In this document: in pieces, positions 8,671 through 17,470 of the stretch
Layout of the letters: each line of letters opens with the position of its first letter
Position numbering within the stretch: position 1 is the stretch's first letter
The notes under the pieces: model-generated
The model's database searches: none
The model's input: only the letters and a program-made list of their open reading frames with translations
Told to the model about the DNA's origin: nothing
Translations under genes and position numbers: made by a program
Source of the DNA: Mycolicibacterium vulneris
Lineage (GTDB): Bacteria; Actinomycetota; Actinomycetes; Mycobacteriales; Mycobacteriaceae
Assembly: GCF_002104765.1 (NCBI RefSeq)
Contig: NZ_NCXM01000005.1
Coordinates: forward strand, 1 to 64,000
DNA: 64,000 bases
Direction: 5' to 3'

Positions 8671-10503
8671 CAAGGCCTTAACGGTCCGGCCGATCAGCCT
8701 TCCGGCTTTTCGCTGTCGATTTTGGCGACGACCTTGTCGGCGATCTGGCCACCCTGATCGCTGATGTGGTAACCGCACGCGTTGATGTCGACGACCACGT
8801 TGTTGGCCACACTGAGCGCGCGCTGACACTCCCAGCCGTCGGCGCCTTCCTGGGTGTCCATCAGCGTCACTTTTGGCGGGCTGCCCTGAACCTGGGCGAA
8901 CGTCCACCGATAGGTCTTGCTCTTGTTGGTGACGGTCACCGTCTTGCCGGCGCAGCCCTTCCACTTCTCCGCGGAGGTCTGCACGAAGCTCTTGGCCCTG
9001 TCGGCGGACGGGAAGAGCACGACGGCCTGGTTGACCCAGTGGTCGTAATTGTCGCCCGCCTCCGAGGCCACCAGTCCGCTGACCGCCGAGTAGCCGCTGC
9101 CCGCGTAGACCGGATCCTGGGTGGTGTACAGCGCGCCCTGGCAATCCGGCGCGGACACCGTCACCGAGGAGCTGTCCGTCGACGTGATCGGTTTGCCCGG
9201 CTGCATCGATGACGAGCCCATCACGCCGTTGATGTCGGCCGGACCGAGCAGCAGGCCGCTGAGGCGTTCGGGTCCCAGCGGAGCGGCCTGCGGTGGTTCC
9301 GGCTTGGGTCGGGCGACCAGCCAGATGCCCACCCCGCTCGCGATGACAACGAGCACGACGGCGACGGCGACGATGATGGGCCAGACATTGCGGTGCGGCT
9401 TGGGCGGGGGCTGGCCCCAGGGCGTTGCGCTGGTGAACTGGGGCGGGCCACCCCAGTTGGCGTTGCCGCCTTGGTAATACGACGGCGCGGGCTGGCCGGC
9501 CGTCGGGATCGGGCCGCTGGTGGGGGTCCACGCCTGAGCGCCCTGCGACTGGAGCGCCGTGGGCCTGAGCGCCTGGGTTGTTGACGGCGGGGACCGCGGC
9601 CTCCTGGCTGCGGCGCAAGATGGTAGCGGCGCGGTCCTGGTCGGGGTTGCTGAGCGCTTCCCTGGCAGCCAGCGCCAGATCGCCCGCGCTGGCGTAGCGG
9701 TCCTCGGGCTTTTTGGCCATGCCGCGGGCGATCACCGCGTCGAAGGCCCTGGGGACCCCCGGGCGCTGCTCGCTGGGCGCGGGGATGGGATCCATCATGT
9801 GGGCGGACACCAGCACGCCGGCGCTGTCGGCGCGATAGGGCGGGGATCCGGTCAAGCACTCGAACAGCACGCAGGCCAGTGCGTAGATGTCGGCGCGATA
9901 GGTGACCTCCGCGTCGGAAAACCGTTCTGGCGCCATGTATTTCCACGTCCCGACCGCGGTGCCGAGCTGGGTGAGCTTATCGTCGGTGCTGGCGCTGGCG
10001 CTGGCGCTGGCGCTGGCGCTGGCGATGCCGAAGTCGACCAGGTAGGCGAAGTCGTCACGGGTGACCAGAATGTTCTGCGGTTTGATGTCGCGGTGCATCA
10101 CCCCGGCCGCATGGGCGGCGTCGAGCGCGGAAGCGATCTGGGTAATGATGGCGACCGCGCGGGGTGGGGTCAGCGGGCCGAAACGTTTGAGCACGCTGTC
10201 CAGGTCGGTGCCCTCGACCAAGCGCATCTCCAGAAACATCTGGCCGTCGATTTCGCCGTAGTCGTGCACCGGCACCACGTGCGGTTCCTGCAAACGACCG
10301 GCGGTGCGGGCTTCGCGTTTCAACCGCTCGCGAAACACCGGGTCTCGGCTGAAGCTTTCGGAGAGGAGTTTGACCGCGACCGTCCACTCCTTGACGGTGT
10401 GTTCGGCCTCGTAGACCTCACCCATCCCGCCGCGGCCCAGCAGCCGCTTCAGGTGGTAGGGGCCGAACATCGACCCCGCACGTGAGGACTGCTCGTCACT
10501 CAT
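8638..10503 (-). CDS. pknH: PknH-type Ser/Thr kinase, frame broken after the kinase domain
   Basis: The first ~310 residues are a Hanks-type kinase close to M. tuberculosis PknH: glycine loop GRGGMGEV (23-30), catalytic K45, HRD 137-139, DFG 157-159, and T178 corresponding to the activation-loop Thr170 of PknH. PknH phosphorylates the neighbouring EmbR and controls arabinan synthesis. Two oddities are visible. Six Ala-Ser pairs (161-172) follow DFG, eight residues longer than usual. After the juxtamembrane linker, an extra base in the C-run at 9541-9543 shifts the frame, so the reading frame as given ends in non-homologous Arg/Gly-rich sequence at 8638, inside the end of abmR. Removing one base restores a protein of about 602 residues with a transmembrane helix and sensor domain. 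ATG 10503 is preceded by GAAGGA. The neighbours are embR upstream and abmR convergent. Confidence 0.75.
   Translation of the reverse strand: MSDEQSSRAGSMFGPYHLKRLLGRGGMGEVYEAEHTVKEWTVAVKLLSESFSRDPVFRERLKREARTAGRLQEPHVVPVHDYGEIDGQMFLEMRLVEGTDLDSVLKRFGPLTPPRAVAIITQIASALDAAHAAGVMHRDIKPQNILVTRDDFAYLVDFGIASASASASASASTDDKLTQLGTAVGTWKYMAPERFSDAEVTYRADIYALACVLFECLTGSPPYRADSAGVLVSAHMMDPIPAPSEQRPGVPRAFDAVIARGMAKKPEDRYASAGDLALAAREALSNPDQDRAATILRRSQEAAVPAVNNPGAQAHGAPVAGRSGVDPHQRPDPDGRPARAVVLPRRQRQLGWPAPVHQRNALGPAPAQAAPQCLAHHRRRRRRARCHRERGGHLAGRPTQAGTTAGRSAGTRTPQRPAARSGRHQRRDGLVIDAAGQTDHVDGQLLGDGVRAGLPGRAVHHPGSGLRGQRLLGGQRTGGLGGGRQLRPLGQPGRRALPVRRQGQELRADLRGEVEGLRRQDGDRHQQEQDLSVDVRPGSGQPAKSDADGHPGRRRRLGVSARAQCGQQRGRRHQRVRLPHQRSGWPDRRQGRRQNRQRKAGRLIGRTVKALSRLKIGPLRA
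8694..9540 (-). pseudogene. pknH: Detached transmembrane and PknH-like sensor domain
   Basis: This is the out-of-frame C-terminal half of pknH. It reads a Pro/Gly/Gln-rich linker, one transmembrane helix (around 9385-9310) and a PknH-like extracellular domain of about 190 residues with four cysteines expected to form two disulfides. It has no start codon of its own apart from an internal GTG at 9356, which lacks a convincing ribosome site and would begin within the helix. It is either a real loss of the sensor from the kinase or a sequencing or assembly error. Confidence 0.7.
9988..10023. repeat. Hexanucleotide tandem repeat (GCTGGC)x6
   Basis: Six perfect copies of GCTGGC, 36 bp, inside pknH. 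On the coding (minus) strand each unit reads GCC AGC, giving six Ala-Ser pairs directly after the DFG motif of the kinase. Each copy gained or lost keeps the frame but changes activation-loop length by two residues. Confidence 0.97.
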
Positions 10504-10591
10504 TCCTGATCCTTCCAACCCAACCCCTAGCCTGTCGGTCTCGTTCAAGACTTTGCGGACAGACACACGATTGCAACCCGTGCCTGAGCAA

Positions 10592-11749
10592 TCATGACGG
10601 TAAGCGCGCAGGCGTCTGGTCGCCGTTGTCAGTAGCGATCTGGAAGGTGAATTCGTGATCGCAGATCCGGACGCGGTCGCCGTCCTGCAAGGTGGCGGCC
10701 GAGCGGATTCGTTGGTCCTGCACGTGCACGCCGTTCGAAGACCGTAGGTCGTCGATCATGTAGCCGGTTCCGGTGTCGACGATGACGGCATGGTGGCGGC
10801 TGACTTTGGGGGAGTCGAGGACGATGTCGTTGTCGCCGAGCCGCCCAATCGTTGTCGACCCTTGCAGCGGATAGCTGCGCCCGGTCACCTCGTGCAGGTA
10901 GGCGACCACCTTCTTGTCGGACGTGTAGTGCTCCAGCACGGTGATCGCGACCGCCGCGGTCGTCATGGCGTTCTTCTTGGCGTCCAGCGGTTCCTGGCGC
11001 AGGATCCGGTCATTGAGGGCGCGCAGGTTCTGGCCCGGGTCGATCCCGAGGTCATCGGCGAGCGACTTCTGCACGCGGCGGTAGGCCGCCAGCGCGTCGG
11101 ACTGGCGGTCGGTGAGGTAGTAGGCGGTCATCAACTGAGCCCACAGCTGCTCGCGGTAAGGATGTTCGGCCGTCAGCGCTTCCAGCTCGGTGATCACGGT
11201 AAACGCACGTCCGCAGGCGATTTCGGCCTCGGCTTGCGCCGTGTGGGCCAGGATCTTCTCCTCGACGAGGGACGGGGTGAAGGTGTCGACGAACCGGAAG
11301 CCTTCCAGGTCCTCGAGCACCGGGCCGCGCCATTCGGCCAAAGCCGCGGACAGATGCTGGCTGGCCTGTTCGAAGCGCCCCGCCGCTGCCGCGTGCACGC
11401 CGGCGGTCTTTTCGGCGATGAAGCGGCCGAGATCGCACGTGTCATTGGGGATGTTGAGCCGATACCCGGGCGGCGCCGCGACCAGTACGGTGCGCGGGTC
11501 CACGCCGGCGCCGGTCAGCAGCTTGCGCAGGTTGGACACGTAGGAGTGAATGCTGGCCCGCGCCCCCGACGGCGGCGACTCGTCCCACAGTGCGGTGATA
11601 AGCCGGTCGACGCCGACCGGGCTGTTGCGGTTCATCAGCAGCAGCGCCAGCACCGCCCGCTGTTTGGGCGTGCCGAGCGGCACCAGGGCACCGTCAACGC
11701 TCATCTCCAACGGCCCGAGCAGACCGAATTCGAGACGATTGTCCGCCAT
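10592..11749 (-). CDS. embR: Transcriptional regulator EmbR
   Basis: A 385-residue SARP-type regulator. It has an N-terminal winged-helix DNA-binding domain (about 1-103), a bacterial transcriptional activation domain (104-260) and a C-terminal FHA domain (290-370) with GR at 302-303, SRHH at 317-320 and SSNG at 337-340. The FHA domain binds phosphothreonine. In M. tuberculosis EmbR is phosphorylated by PknH and activates embCAB. pknH lies directly downstream on the same strand, so the signalling pair is kept. I prefer ATG 11749 by alignment with EmbR. ATG 11791 would add 14 residues, and an inverted repeat lies just upstream of it. Confidence 0.93.
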   Translation of the reverse strand: MADNRLEFGLLGPLEMSVDGALVPLGTPKQRAVLALLLMNRNSPVGVDRLITALWDESPPSGARASIHSYVSNLRKLLTGAGVDPRTVLVAAPPGYRLNIPNDTCDLGRFIAEKTAGVHAAAAGRFEQASQHLSAALAEWRGPVLEDLEGFRFVDTFTPSLVEEKILAHTAQAEAEIACGRAFTVITELEALTAEHPYREQLWAQLMTAYYLTDRQSDALAAYRRVQKSLADDLGIDPGQNLRALNDRILRQEPLDAKKNAMTTAAVAITVLEHYTSDKKVVAYLHEVTGRSYPLQGSTTIGRLGDNDIVLDSPKVSRHHAVIVDTGTGYMIDDLRSSNGVHVQDQRIRSAATLQDGDRVRICDHEFTFQIATDNGDQTPARLPS

Positions 11750-11794
11750 CGCGCCTACCAGCCTTTCCGCGTCCGCGGCGTCGGATGCCATGAG

Positions 11795-11814
11795 GTCACA
11801 GTTGTGATTGTGAC
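11795..11814. promoter_or_regulatory. Inverted repeat upstream of embR
   Basis: GTCACA (11795-11800) and TGTGAC (11809-11814) form a perfect 6-bp inverted repeat with an 8-bp spacer, 46-65 bp upstream of the preferred embR start. This is the spacing expected for a dimeric regulator site. The half-sites are in the opposite order to the Crp consensus (TGTGA-N6-TCACA), so I do not call it a Crp site. Confidence 0.5.
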
Positions 11815-12009
11815 GCTAACCGGGCGGATTCGTTGACAATCCCGACAAACCGTCGAGCTCCGACGGCATGTCGTCGAATTCATCCGCACGCTGCATCACG
11901 GTCCAGCGCTACTGGCGGACTGAAATGTGTTCGTACCCAGCGCGATAGTAGCTGCCCCGCACGAATCCGATTGCTTACCCGGACTCCCCCATCGTGGGTC
12001 GTTGGTCGG

Positions 12010-12351
12010 CTAGGCCGGCTGCCCGGAGAACTGCGGGCAGTAGGCGTGGGTCGCCGCGATCACCACGCTGGCCGCCTGCGGGGGAGTCAGGTTGGTGTGG
12101 CGGAAGATCCCGACGGTGACGGCCGTCGGGGTCTGCCCGGCGGCCAGGTCAGTGCATACCTGGTGGCCCGCTCGCACGGCATCTTGCGTCGACGGGAAAG
12201 AGACGCCGAGGCTTTGCATCTGGCCCAGGAACGCCTGATCGGCGGTCTGCACGGAGCTCGCTGCCGCGGTGCCGGCCATGCCAATGGCGGCAAGCCCGAT
12301 GGCGGTTGCGGCGACGGCGGCGGCGATTGTCGAGATGCGGCGTGTGAACAT
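12010..12351 (-). CDS. Secreted DUF732 protein (Rv1271c-like)
   Basis: A 113-residue exported protein. The signal peptide has a basic start, a long Ala-rich hydrophobic core and a predicted cleavage after an ASS-type site near residue 32. The mature part is a single DUF732 domain, a small helical mycobacterial domain with two cysteines (VCTDL and YCPQF) likely to form a disulfide. Its function is unknown. The ATG at 12351 is preferred over a GTG at 12360 because AAGGGG lies at a proper distance from it. Length equals Rv1271c. The genes Rv1268c, Rv1269c and lprA, which flank this family in M. tuberculosis, are missing here. Confidence 0.85.
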   Translation of the reverse strand: MFTRRISTIAAAVAATAIGLAAIGMAGTAAASSVQTADQAFLGQMQSLGVSFPSTQDAVRAGHQVCTDLAAGQTPTAVTVGIFRHTNLTPPQAASVVIAATHAYCPQFSGQPA

Positions 12352-12452
12352 TGCTGCCACCCCTTTCAGGTGATCTGGCTGAGTAGGACAACGTCAGCGT
12401 CTCGCCTATTCCTACAAGCATTCTCAATGAGTTCTTGGTAACGACGCGGCCG

Positions 12453-14345
12453 TCAAGCCTGAATCATCGCGTAGTACGCGCCGCGGCGGGCCAGCAGCTC
12501 GGCGTGATTGCCCTGTTCGACGATCCGGCCGGCCTCGACCACCAAGATCCGGTCGGCATCGCGGATCGTTGAAAGTCGGTGCGCGATAATAAAACTCGTG
12601 CGGTCGCGGCGCAGTTCGCACATCGCGTGCTGAATGAGGGCCTCGGTGCGGGTATCGACCGAACTGGTTGCCTCGTCGAGGATCAACAACTGCGGGCGGG
12701 CAAGGAATGCGCGTGCAATGGTGATCAGCTGCTTTTCGCCGGCGCTGATGTTGCCTCCGTCACCGCTGATTCGGGTCTGGTAGCCGGCCGGCAACGTCCG
12801 CACGAAACGATCGACGTAGGCGGCCTCGGCAGCCTCGAGCACCTCGTCCGCACCGGCGTCGGGACGTCCGTAGGCGATGTTCTCCGCGATCGTCCCGTCG
12901 AAGAGCCAGGTGTCCTGTAGCACCATGCCGATTCGCGACCGCAGCGACCGGCGGTCCATCGTGGTGATGTCGACCCCGTCGAGCAGGATCTGGCCCGCGT
13001 CGACGTCATAGAACCGCATCAGCAGGTTCACCAGCGTGGTCTTGCCCGCTCCGGTCGGCCCGACGATCGCCACCGTGCTGCCCGGTTCGGCCACCATGGA
13101 CAGGTCTTCGATCACCCGGGTGCCCTGGCGGTAGGCGAAGCTCACGTGGGCGAATTCGACGCGCCCGGCCGTCTGCGGGTTCGTGGCGGGCGGGGGATCC
13201 GGCGATTCCTCGGGCTCGTCGAGCAGCGTGAAGACGCGTTCGGCGCTGGCCGCCCCGGACTGCAGGGTGTTGTACATCCCAGCCAGCTGGCTCAATGGTG
13301 AGTTGAACTGCCGCACATACTGAATGAACGCCTGGATGTTGCCCAGGGTGATGTGGCCGGTGGCCACCTGCAGGCCGCCGACCACGGCGACGGCGACGTA
13401 CCCGAGGTTGCCGATGAAGGTGGTCGCCGGCGCCACCAGTCCGGAGAAGAATTGCGCGCCGAAGCTGGCATGGTAGACGTCGTCGTTGAGGGTGCGGAAT
13501 TGCTCGCGCGCCGCGGCCTGGTGGCCGAACGTCGTGACCACCGTGAAACCGCTGTAGGTCTCCTCGATATGGGCGTTGAGGCGTCCGATGCTGGTCCACT
13601 GGGCGACGAACAGCCGCTGGGAACGACGCGCTATCGCCCGGGTCGCCAGCAGGGACAACGGCACCGTCAGCACGGTGATCAGCACCAGCAGCGGCGAGAT
13701 GGACAGCATCATCGCCAGCACCGCGACCACGGTCAGCACCGATGTCAGCAACTGGCTGATCGTCATCGACAGCGACGATTGAATGTTGTCGATGTCGTTG
13801 GTGACGCGGCTCAGCAGTTCACCACGCTGGCGGCCGTCGAAGTAGGACAGCGGCAGCCGGTGGATCTTGTCCTCGACATCGGAACGCAACGCCACCATGG
13901 TGCGCTGCACGGTGACGTTGAGCAGCCGGGCCTGCCCCCAAATCAGCAGCGCGGAAACGAGATACAGCACCAGTGCCAGCGCAAGTGTCCGTGCGACCGC
14001 CCCGAAGTCCACGCCTTGGCCCGGCACCACATTCATCCCGGACAGCAGGTCGGCGAAGGTGTTGGCTCCTCTGCTGCGTGCGGCGGCGACGGCCTGCGCC
14101 TTGGTGATTCCGGCGGGGAGCTGGCGCCCGATCACACCGTTGAACAGTAAATCGGTGGCATGCCCCAGGATCCGCGGGACGATCACCCCGATGGCCGTGC
14201 CGGTGATTCCCAAGGCGATCACCGCCGCGCACAGTCGTCGTTGCGGCGCAAGCTGTTTCACCAACCGGGCGGCCGGGCCCCAGAAGTCGCGGGGACGGGT
14301 GGCGGTGTCGGGCCTGCCGGCCGCCTTGGTAGTCGCACGGGTCAC
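12453..14345 (-). CDS. ABC exporter half-transporter, second subunit (Rv1272c-like)
   Basis: A 630-residue half-transporter. The N-terminal membrane domain (about 30-360) has six helices and a long periplasmic loop after helix 1. The C-terminal ATPase has Walker [10 protein letters not shown], Walker B LLILDEA and the H-loop IIAHR. The signature motif reads ISAGE instead of LSGGQ, as is usual for this subunit, which suggests an asymmetric heterodimer. Its GTG overlaps the stop of the upstream partner (GTGA), so the two are translationally coupled. The substrate is unknown. Related pairs are annotated as lipid or drug exporters. Confidence 0.9.
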   Translation of the reverse strand: MTRATTKAAGRPDTATRPRDFWGPAARLVKQLAPQRRLCAAVIALGITGTAIGVIVPRILGHATDLLFNGVIGRQLPAGITKAQAVAAARSRGANTFADLLSGMNVVPGQGVDFGAVARTLALALVLYLVSALLIWGQARLLNVTVQRTMVALRSDVEDKIHRLPLSYFDGRQRGELLSRVTNDIDNIQSSLSMTISQLLTSVLTVVAVLAMMLSISPLLVLITVLTVPLSLLATRAIARRSQRLFVAQWTSIGRLNAHIEETYSGFTVVTTFGHQAAAREQFRTLNDDVYHASFGAQFFSGLVAPATTFIGNLGYVAVAVVGGLQVATGHITLGNIQAFIQYVRQFNSPLSQLAGMYNTLQSGAASAERVFTLLDEPEESPDPPPATNPQTAGRVEFAHVSFAYRQGTRVIEDLSMVAEPGSTVAIVGPTGAGKTTLVNLLMRFYDVDAGQILLDGVDITTMDRRSLRSRIGMVLQDTWLFDGTIAENIAYGRPDAGADEVLEAAEAAYVDRFVRTLPAGYQTRISGDGGNISAGEKQLITIARAFLARPQLLILDEATSSVDTRTEALIQHAMCELRRDRTSFIIAHRLSTIRDADRILVVEAGRIVEQGNHAELLARRGAYYAMIQA

Positions 14346-16108
14346 GGCGCGCCCCCGACTCGACCCGAGCGCACGGCATCGACCGACTGCGAGTCGGCGA
14401 ATTCGGCGTAGGTGGTGCAATCGGCCAGCAGCGATTCGTGCGTGCCCGCGCCCACCAGTTTCCCGTTGTCGATCACGATCACCTGGTCGGCCTTCGCCGC
14501 GATCGAGATACGTTGCGTGACAACGATGACGGTGGCGTCGCCGGAGATCTCCTGCAGCGAGGCGCGGACCCGCGCGTCGGTACGGGCATCGAGCGCGCCG
14601 AACGAGTCGTCGAACAGATAGATGGCCGGGCGGCGGATGACCGCCCGCGCGATGGCGAGTCGCTGCCGCTGCCCGCCGGAGAAGTTGATACTGCCCTGGG
14701 CCACCCGCATGCGCAGCCCGTCGTCGTGGGCCCGCACGAAATCGTCGGCGGCCGCCACCCGCAACGCGTCCCACATCTGTTCGTCGGTGACCGCTTGGTG
14801 GGGGGCGGCGCCGTAGCGCAGGTTGTCGGCGACCGTCCCCGAGAACAGGTAACCGCGCTGGGGGACCAGCCCGATCGCCGACCACAACCGTTCGGTCTGG
14901 TAATCGCGGACGTCGATGCCGTCCACCGAGACCGCGCCGTCGGTCACGTCGTAGAGCCGGCAGATCAGCGAGACCAGCGTCGATTTGCCCGAACCGGTGC
15001 TGCCGACGATGGCCGTGGTGGTTCCGGGCAGCGCGGTCAGCGAAATGTTCTGCAGCACTGGGCGATCGGCGCCGGGGTAGGTGAACGTCGCGCCCTCCAG
15101 ACGCACCGTCCCGGTGATCGCGCCGCGCGGGGCAAGCGGATTCGCGGGGTCGGTGACGGCGGGGTGGGTGGTGAGCACCTCGGTGATCCGTTCGGCGCAG
15201 ACGGAGGCCCGCGGCAACACCACCAGCGTCATCGTCGCCATCAACACGGCCATCAGGATCTGGGTGAAGTAGGCCAGGAAGGCGGTCAACGAGCCGACCT
15301 GCATCTGGCCGCGGTCGATGCGCAACCCGCCGAAATAGATCAGCGCGACGCTGGACACGTTGATGGTCAGCGTGGTCACCGGCAGCATCAGCGCTTGCCA
15401 GTTACCCGCGGTCAGTGCGGTATTCGACAGCGCGGTGTTGGCGCGGGCGAAGCGGTCGCGCTCGAAATCTTCCCGGGCGAACGCACGGACAACCCGTACG
15501 CCGGACAGCTGGTCACGCATTACCCGGTTGATGCCGTCGATCAGGCTTTGAATCCGGCGGAACAGGGGCAGCATGTGCGACATCACCCAGTAGTTGGCGA
15601 CCGCCATGATCGGCACGCTCACCAACAGCAGCCACGTCAGCGCGGCCTCCTGGCGGATGGCCATGAAGATCCCGCCCAGGCACATGATCGGGGCGGTCAC
15701 CAGCACGGTGCCCGTTACCTGAACCAGGTACTGGATCTGCCGCACGTCGTTGGTGCTGCGCGTCAACAGCGTGGGCGCTCCGAATCGGGCGGCCTCGCGT
15801 TCGGAAAAGGTGGTGACGTGTTCGAACATCGCCGCGCGCAGGTCGCGACCGAAGCCCATCCCGGTGCGCGAGCCGAAATAGACCGCGCCGATCGAGCACA
15901 ACACCTGCAATGCGGTGACCCCGAGCATCACCGTGCCGAGCCGGACGATCGTGGTGGTGTCGCCCTTGGCGACGCCCTCGTCGATGATGGCGGCGTTGAC
16001 CGTCGGCAGATACAGCGACGCGAGGTTGCTGACCAGCTGCAGTGCCATCAGCACCGCCACCAGCCGTCGGTACGGCTGGATGTACTGGCGCAGCAGTGCC
16101 AGGAGCAT
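14342..16108 (-). CDS. ABC exporter half-transporter, first subunit (Rv1273c-like)
   Basis: A 588-residue half-transporter with a six-helix membrane domain and an ATPase domain carrying Walker [10 protein letters not shown], signature FSGGQ, and a Walker B ending in DD (YLFDDSF) where most relatives have DE. The H-loop position is a glutamine (VVTQR). The second subunit keeps the canonical Walker B and H-loop, so each partner carries different non-canonical residues, the usual pattern for a heterodimeric exporter. The start MLLALLRQ matches Rv1273c. An upstream extension is open but unlikely. It is the first gene of a two-gene operon and divergent from lprB. Confidence 0.9.
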   Translation of the reverse strand: MLLALLRQYIQPYRRLVAVLMALQLVSNLASLYLPTVNAAIIDEGVAKGDTTTIVRLGTVMLGVTALQVLCSIGAVYFGSRTGMGFGRDLRAAMFEHVTTFSEREAARFGAPTLLTRSTNDVRQIQYLVQVTGTVLVTAPIMCLGGIFMAIRQEAALTWLLLVSVPIMAVANYWVMSHMLPLFRRIQSLIDGINRVMRDQLSGVRVVRAFAREDFERDRFARANTALSNTALTAGNWQALMLPVTTLTINVSSVALIYFGGLRIDRGQMQVGSLTAFLAYFTQILMAVLMATMTLVVLPRASVCAERITEVLTTHPAVTDPANPLAPRGAITGTVRLEGATFTYPGADRPVLQNISLTALPGTTTAIVGSTGSGKSTLVSLICRLYDVTDGAVSVDGIDVRDYQTERLWSAIGLVPQRGYLFSGTVADNLRYGAAPHQAVTDEQMWDALRVAAADDFVRAHDDGLRMRVAQGSINFSGGQRQRLAIARAVIRRPAIYLFDDSFGALDARTDARVRASLQEISGDATVIVVTQRISIAAKADQVIVIDNGKLVGAGTHESLLADCTTYAEFADSQSVDAVRSGRVGGAP

Positions 16109-16290
16109 TGGGTAACTGTCGCATACCGTCCGCCCGGCCGTCCCCGCCCACCGCCGGACGGTCAAGGTCCGCGGCGCACGGGTTGGCGGCCCCGAAATAC
16201 CTGCTCAGGCGCGTCGGTGGTTGACCCGCTGGGCTGCCGCTACAGTGCATCGTGTGGACCAGCAGCGGGCGGAACGGAAGCAGGGTAGCG

Positions 16291-16848
16291 GTGCGGCGTG
16301 ACACGAGGGCGCTGGCTCTTGTGGCGTCAGCATTGACGATCCTGATCCCCGCGGCCGCGGGCTGCTCCGATTCCGGCGGCAACAAGCCGGGAGCGACGGC
16401 GTCGTCGACGCCGCAGAACGGCCAGGGCAGCCACGGTGCGATGTTCCCGCAGTGCGGCGGCATCAGCGATCAGACCGTCGCCGAGCTCACCAAGGTCACG
16501 GGGCTGATCAACACCGCACGCAACTCCGTCGGCTGCCAGTGGCTGGCCGGCGGCGGCATCCTCGGGCCGCACTTCTCCTTCTCCTGGTATCGCGGCAGCC
16601 CCATCGGGCGTGAACGCAAGACCGAGGAGCTCTCGCGCGCCAGCGTCGACGACATCAACATCAACGGTCACGGCGGTTTCATCGCCATCGGCAACGAGCC
16701 CAACCTGGGTGACTCGCTGTGCGAGGTGGGCATTCAGTTCCAGGACGACTTTATTGAATGGTCAATCAGTTTCAGCCAGAAGCCGTTCCCGCCGCCGTGC
16801 GATATAGCGAAAGAACTGGCTCGCCAATCGATTGCGAACTCGAAATGA
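16291..16848 (+). CDS. lprB: Lipoprotein LprB
   Basis: A 185-residue predicted lipoprotein. A basic N-terminus, hydrophobic segment and lipobox AAAGC put the lipidated cysteine at residue 25. The mature part has the DUF3558 character of mycobacterial lipoproteins, with conserved cysteines in PQCGG, VGCQW, SLCEV and PPCDI. The GTG at 16291 lies behind GGAAGCAGGG and gives the same length as M. tuberculosis LprB. Its stop overlaps the lprC start (ATGA). Function is unknown. It is tethered to the outer face of the membrane. Confidence 0.92.
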   Translation: MRRDTRALALVASALTILIPAAAGCSDSGGNKPGATASSTPQNGQGSHGAMFPQCGGISDQTVAELTKVTGLINTARNSVGCQWLAGGGILGPHFSFSWYRGSPIGRERKTEELSRASVDDININGHGGFIAIGNEPNLGDSLCEVGIQFQDDFIEWSISFSQKPFPPPCDIAKELARQSIANSK

Positions 16849-17417
16849 TGGCCTCGATGCGTGCCGGGTCGCGCAGCAGAAGGACTGCCCGCATCGCCGC
16901 GACCGTTCTGATCGCCGCGCTGCTGGTGTTGACGGGCTGTTCCCGCTCGATCGGGGGCAACGCGGTCAAGGCGGGTGGCAATGTGCCCCGCAACAACAAC
17001 GCCCAGCAGCAGTATCCGAACCTGCTCAAGGAATGTGAGGTCTTGACCAGCGACATCCTGGCCAAGACCGTGGGCGCCGATCCGCTCGACATTCAGAGCA
17101 CCTTCGTCGGTGCGATCTGCCGCTGGCAGGCGGCCAACCCGGCCGGCCTGATCGACATCACCCGGTTCTGGTTCGAGCAGGGCAGCCTGTCCAACGAGCG
17201 CAAGGTCGCCGAATTCTTGAAGTACAAGATCGAGACGCGTTCGATCGCCGGCATCGACTCCATCGTGATGCGGCCCGACGACGCGAACGGCGCTTGCGGC
17301 GTGGCCAGCGATGCCGCCGGGGTGGTCGGATGGTGGATCAACCCGCAGGCCCCGGGCATCGACGCGTGCGGACAGGCCATCAAGTTGATGGAGCTGACGC
17401 TGGCCACCAACTCCTAG
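16845..17417 (+). CDS. lprC: Lipoprotein LprC
   Basis: A 190-residue predicted lipoprotein with lipobox VLTGC and lipid-bearing cysteine at residue 32. The mature domain belongs to the same DUF3558-like family as LprB, and its core (for example KECEVLTSDIL) is nearly identical to LprC. The start is taken as ATG 16845, overlapping the lprB stop by four bases. ATGs at 16848 and 16857 are alternatives. Coupled expression suggests that LprB and LprC act together. Their role is not known. Confidence 0.92.
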   Translation: MMASMRAGSRSRRTARIAATVLIAALLVLTGCSRSIGGNAVKAGGNVPRNNNAQQQYPNLLKECEVLTSDILAKTVGADPLDIQSTFVGAICRWQAANPAGLIDITRFWFEQGSLSNERKVAEFLKYKIETRSIAGIDSIVMRPDDANGACGVASDAAGVVGWWINPQAPGIDACGQAIKLMELTLATNS

Positions 17418-17418
17418 C

Positions 17419-17459
17419 GGCGATCGCAAGCGCGGCGAAGCCGGGCGCGGCGGGTCGCC
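17419..17459. repeat. Interspersed intergenic repeat, copy 1
   Basis: About 41 bp beginning GGCGATCGCAAGCGCGGCG and ending GGGTCGCC, just after the lprC stop. A near-identical element follows the thrC stop at 48898-48938. It is non-coding and GC-rich, with GCGATCGC palindromic parts. Confidence 0.8.
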
Positions 17460-17470
17460 GCCACCAAATC

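Noticed and set aside
11795..11814. Crp (Rv3676) site before embR
   Set aside because: Half-sites TCACA and TGTGA are in the reverse order with the wrong spacing for the Crp consensus.
14438..16288. 616-codon plus-strand frame opposite the ABC exporter
   Set aside because: Shadow frame, His/Gln/Arg/Gly-rich, no recognisable domain, fully covered by a well-supported transporter gene.
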